DNA of 6,752 nt from Victivallales bacterium (lineage in GTDB: Bacteria > Verrucomicrobiota > Lentisphaeria > Victivallales > JAUVCU01): the NCBI GenBank assembly GCA_029934175.1, contig JAOZMT010000120.1:1-6752 (forward strand), in the 5' to 3' direction. A model generated the notes under the pieces. That model did no database searches, was not told where the DNA came from, and saw only the letters and a program-made list of their open reading frames with translations. A program made the translations under genes and the position numbers. Below are positions 5,925-6,752 of the stretch, piece after piece (within the stretch, counting starts at the first letter, position 1; each line of letters starts with the position of its first letter).

Positions 5925-5972
5925 ATGGCTGAATGGAAAAAAATAAAATTCTCAGAGTTTTTTTATTACTGA
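5925..5972 (+). other. 15-codon ORF overlapping the start of the peptidase gene in another frame
   Basis: ATG 5925 opens a frame encoding MAEWKKIKFSEFFYY and stopping at TGA 5970-5972. It overlaps the peptidase start at 5933 in a different frame. The overlap contains an A7 run (5937-5943). With one extra A there, this ATG would read into the peptidase frame as MAEWKKNKILRV. It has no ribosome binding site. It is recorded because it makes the true peptidase start uncertain, not as a likely separate protein. Confidence 0.2.
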
Positions 5973-6752
5973 TAATTCTACTTTTGATTCCTATATTTTC
6001 TTTATGGATATATATTGCTCAGCCATCTTTCTCTTCAAATAAAAAGTCAAATATACAAGTTTCTGAAAAAGCATTAGAACAACATGTTAAAATGCTATCA
6101 GAAACTTTTTATCCTCGAGGTCATGCATATACTAAAAATTTAGATAGAACAGCAGACTATATCAAAACTTTATTTTCAAAAACCAAAGGAAAAGTATCAG
6201 TCCAAGAATACAATGTTGGAGATGCTCAATATAAAAATGTTATATGCAGGTTTGGAAGTTCAGATAAAGATTTAATAGTTGTTGGAGCACATTATGATGG
6301 CTGTTTTGATACTCCTGGAGCTGATGATAATGCAAGTGGAGTTGCTGGATTATTAGAAATAGCAAGGCTAATAAATAACAGTAAAAATTTATCACAAAAA
6401 AACATAGAACTCGTTGCATATTCAACAGAAGAACCTCCCCATTTTGGTTCAAAAGATATGGGAAGTTATATTCACGCAAAAAGTTTAGCTGATAAAAATA
6501 TATCTATTAAAGGAGTTCTTATTCTAGAAATGATAGGTTATTTTACAGATACTCCTAATTCGCAGACATATCCCAGTCCTATTCTTAATTTTATCTATCC
6601 AAGTGTAGGTAATTTTATTGTCATTGTAGGAAAATTACAACAACGAGAATTTACCAAAAAAATAAAAATTTCAATGAAAGGAGTAACGGATTTACCTACT
6701 TATTCCATAAATGCTCCAAGCTCAATTCCAGGAATTGATTTTTCTGATCATA
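5933..6752 (+). CDS. M28-family zinc peptidase (aminopeptidase-like), membrane-anchored, 3' end cut by the window
   Basis: The first 273 codons are present and no stop is reached. Residues 1-5 are MEKNK, followed by a strongly hydrophobic stretch (about 6-29). This is a signal anchor or signal peptide without a lipobox Cys, so the catalytic domain should face the periplasm or outside. M28 co-catalytic zinc ligands appear in order: His120 in GAHYD (118-122), Asp131 in PGADDNASG (128-136), Glu166-Glu167 in STEEPP (164-169; general base and ligand), Glu199 in LEMIGYF (198-204) and His273 in FSDH (270-273). MGSYIHAKSL (176-185) is typical of the subfamily whose fourth ligand is Glu in LEM. Expected activity is removal of N-terminal residues from peptides; the substrate is unknown. 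The start was chosen because ATG 5933 is the first in-frame Met and directly precedes the hydrophobic segment. No Shine-Dalgarno sequence is visible, and the gene begins 19 nt after the previous stop, so translation may be coupled. Confidence 0.9.
   Translation, partial: MEKNKILRVFLLLIILLLIPIFSLWIYIAQPSFSSNKKSNIQVSEKALEQHVKMLSETFYPRGHAYTKNLDRTADYIKTLFSKTKGKVSVQEYNVGDAQYKNVICRFGSSDKDLIVVGAHYDGCFDTPGADDNASGVAGLLEIARLINNSKNLSQKNIELVAYSTEEPPHFGSKDMGSYIHAKSLADKNISIKGVLILEMIGYFTDTPNSQTYPSPILNFIYPSVGNFIVIVGKLQQREFTKKIKISMKGVTDLPTYSINAPSSIPGIDFSDH

Noticed and set aside
6240..6479. Minus-strand open frame inside the peptidase gene
   Set aside because: It covers the M28 zinc-site region, whose + strand frame carries all expected ligands; the Leu/Gln/His-rich peptide is typical of a shadow frame.
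1..6752. CRISPR array, tRNA, rRNA or insertion sequence
   Set aside because: Reading both strands, I found no regularly spaced repeats with unique spacers, no cloverleaf-like gene with a TTCRA arm, and no transposase motif; the only tandem repeat is the short array at 5-32.

Overview
The window is AT-rich bacterial DNA, about one third G+C as judged from a few lines rather than a full count. All confident genes lie on the + strand, most with strong AAGGAG-type ribosome binding sites. The gene at 3798-4835 is built on the serine/threonine kinase type common in the Planctomycetes-Verrucomicrobia-Lentisphaerae group. That, together with a cytoplasmic-type sulfatase, suggests a low-GC member of that superphylum, perhaps a Lentisphaerota relative. 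This placement is an inference, since no rRNA or other phylogenetic marker is present.

Layout. Positions 1-423 hold no confident gene. They carry a triple ATTAGTG repeat at the very left edge, a doubtful minus-strand small ORF, two AT-rich inverted repeats and a plausible sigma-70 promoter at 300-327. A tight cluster follows: a type I sulfatase (424-2100), imidazoleglycerol-phosphate dehydratase hisB (2110-2700) and porphobilinogen synthase hemB (2705-3697). The gaps are only 9 and 4 nt, so the three are probably co-transcribed although their pathways are unrelated (sulfate ester hydrolysis, histidine, tetrapyrroles). A 100-nt spacer with a perfect palindrome over the hemB stop codon and a second perfect hairpin leads to a kinase-fold protein (3798-4835). 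It has lost most catalytic residues and is best called a pseudokinase. A FabK/nitronate-monooxygenase-type flavoprotein (4885-5913) follows after 49 nt. After a further 19 nt comes an M28-type zinc peptidase with an N-terminal membrane segment, which runs off the right edge (5933-6752).

How the genes relate. hisB and hemB are housekeeping enzymes and look complete, with all expected active-site residues. The sulfatase has the Cys that becomes formylglycine but no signal peptide, so it should act on a sulfate ester in the cytoplasm. No obvious pathway links the pseudokinase, the flavoprotein and the peptidase. I see no tRNA, rRNA, CRISPR array, insertion sequence or complete transposon, and no convincing new multi-gene system. 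The observations most worth following are the degenerate kinase, the edge repeat and the two perfect dyads around the hemB-kinase junction.
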